NCBI RefSeq assembly: GCF_042242105.1
Contig: NC_092020.1
Span: forward strand, 5,363,501-5,427,500
DNA length: 64,000 nt
Reading direction: 5' to 3'
Origin: Pempheris klunzingeri
Taxonomy: Eukaryota; Chordata; Actinopteri; Acropomatiformes; Pempheridae
Of this stretch, positions 63,001 through 64,000 are shown in pieces; the stretch's first letter is position 1; every line of letters starts with the position of its first letter. The notes under the pieces are model-generated. The model was not told where the DNA came from, did no database searches, and saw nothing but the letters and a program-made list of their open reading frames with translations. The position numbers and the translations under genes were made by a program.

Positions 63001-63944
63001 AAGATCTTCTTTTTTTTTTTTTTTAAATGAACCAGGACTTGGGAAAATGATTTAAAGCAGCTGAGCAGGAGAAGAGTAAACAGTGGGAATGAGATGGCGG
63101 GCGAGTTGCTACAATAAAATGTGACTGCAGCAATATGTGGCAGTTCTTTTCCTTCGTGTAGATAGATAGAAAAACATATGCATGGAAATTTGACAAGAAA
63201 GCGTTCAACCAGCTGCTTTGTTTTGTGTGAATTAGAGGGACATGGCACAGTACGGCACAGCACAGTACAGTACAGCACAGCACAGCACAGTACAGCACAG
63301 CACAGTACAGTACAGTACAGTACAGTACAGTACAGTACAGTACAGCACAGTACAGTACAGTACAGCACAGTACAGTACAGTACAGTACAGCACAGTACAA
63401 TATTGTATGTTAGTTTTTGGCTCAGGACACGTTCATGACAGGCATTTTTGGAGAGCATTACAGAAAACAACTCCTGGATCCTGTTGCTTTATACTCCAGT
63501 GGCAAATTACATTATGACTTAACCCTATATTCATATTTTCTTATATTTCTCCCTGGTCTGAACACCAGACGTGATGAGGTACATGATTGCAGAGAGAGCA
63601 GACAAACGGTCACGTTTAACAAGAAGATAATAATGTCAGTAAAAATGGAACCGACTGGAGTTAAATTAGATTTGTCTCCCTCTGCTGCCAAAATCAGCAT
63701 CTGGCATGATGAGAGATCATAATGTCAAACAGTGTCCAGCAAACAAGCTCTTTGCTCTTCCGTGTGATGTGTGTTTACGAAGCCTGTTAGCTAAAGAGAC
63801 AAGAAGCACCCTTTACCATGAAACCGTGAAAACATGGAAGGGACACGATACGATCACAAGGATGAAACACTTGTTGAAAATCCAGTTTAATGAAAGAGCG
63901 TCAGTACATACCAGGGGCAGTGGTGATCCATCTTCAGGATGCAT
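59750..63944 (-). CDS. zdhhc2: Palmitoyltransferase ZDHHC2, 3' seven coding exons
   Basis: ZDHHC2 is a four-pass membrane S-acyltransferase of plasma membrane and recycling endosomes (substrates include PSD-95). Exons on the minus strand: 63944-63912, 62944-62824, 62488-62356, 61781-61655, 60395-60303, 60022-59907, 59790-59750 (TAA). The 33-base exon carries [10 protein letters not shown] with Trp split across the next junction, so the catalytic DHHC Cys is present. Next come [12 protein letters not shown], two membrane segments ([16 protein letters not shown] and [19 protein letters not shown]), then [18 protein letters not shown]. The cytosolic tail keeps the dileucine signal SQSRLL and [11 protein letters not shown], like the human endocytic signals. 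The 5' exons, including the first membrane spans and most of the cysteine-rich domain, lie beyond the right edge. Confidence 0.95.
59798..59822 (-). repeat. (TTC)n tract in the last zdhhc2 intron
   Basis: AAG repeats on the plus strand are a TTC polypyrimidine tract in the transcript, just before the last acceptor. The intron is only 116 bases. Confidence 0.85.
60027..60057 (-). repeat. (TG)n microsatellite just upstream of a zdhhc2 acceptor
   Basis: AC repeat on the plus strand, TG on the transcribed sense strand, ending in TCCAG at the acceptor of the 60022 exon. Confidence 0.9.
63246..63400. repeat. Pentanucleotide (YACAG)n minisatellite in a zdhhc2 intron
   Basis: About 31 copies of a 5-base unit that alternates between TACAG and CACAG in an irregular order. 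The unit lacks stop codons in several frames on both strands, which explains the apparently long open frames there. Confidence 0.95.
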
Positions 63945-64000
63945 CTGTAACACAGCAGGGTCACACATCAGTGTCATTGAATCTCAGCCACAAAGCAGTA

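Noticed and set aside
62967-63517. Long open frames on both strands (up to 167 codons)
   Set aside because: They are produced by the stop-free YACAG repeat; no conserved protein and no splice logic.
1-64000. CRISPR arrays, rRNA operons, prokaryote-type operons, tRNA genes
   Set aside because: The window is clearly vertebrate; no direct-repeat/spacer array was seen and no cloverleaf with a convincing B-box was recognised by eye.

Overview
This is a vertebrate, almost certainly teleost (probably percomorph), genomic window. The genes have many short exons with GT-AG introns, compact spacing, abundant (GT)n microsatellites and remnants of cut-and-paste DNA transposons. Proteins read from the exons match human chromosome 8p22 proteins by recall. 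The species cannot be named from the sequence.

Layout, left to right: the 3' part of mtus1 (+, 433-18521, 5' end outside the window); a short tail-to-tail gap holding a decayed Tc1/mariner transposase; pdgfrl (-, 24019-20518, complete); a transposon-rich gap with a nested insertion; slc7a2 (-, 35049-27667, complete coding sequence); a long gene-free interval between divergent slc7a2 and mtmr7; mtmr7 (+, 41235-50361, complete); cnot7 (+, 53916-56681, complete); and zdhhc2 (-, 63944-59750, seven 3' coding exons, 5' part outside the window). Order and relative orientation match human MTUS1-PDGFRL-SLC7A2-MTMR7-(VPS37A)-CNOT7-ZDHHC2. The one difference is that VPS37A, which lies between MTMR7 and CNOT7 in mammals, is absent and has no room here.

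The genes form an old linkage block, not a pathway: a microtubule-binding scaffold, a secreted Ig protein, a cationic amino acid transporter, a phosphoinositide 3-phosphatase, a CCR4-NOT deadenylase and a palmitoyltransferase. The most interesting material is transcript diversity hidden in mtus1 and slc7a2. mtus1 shows a clear ATIP1-type alternative first exon, plus two further candidate first exons (one with a membrane-like segment, one encoding an N-myristoylation/palmitoylation-type start), each ending in the splice phase needed to join the shared coiled-coil exons. slc7a2 keeps the two mutually exclusive CAT-2A/CAT-2B exons, including the residues known to set substrate affinity. No novel multi-gene system, CRISPR array, rRNA or recognisable tRNA was seen. 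Exon boundaries were set by hand from reading frame, splice consensus and remembered vertebrate proteins; UTR limits are estimates.
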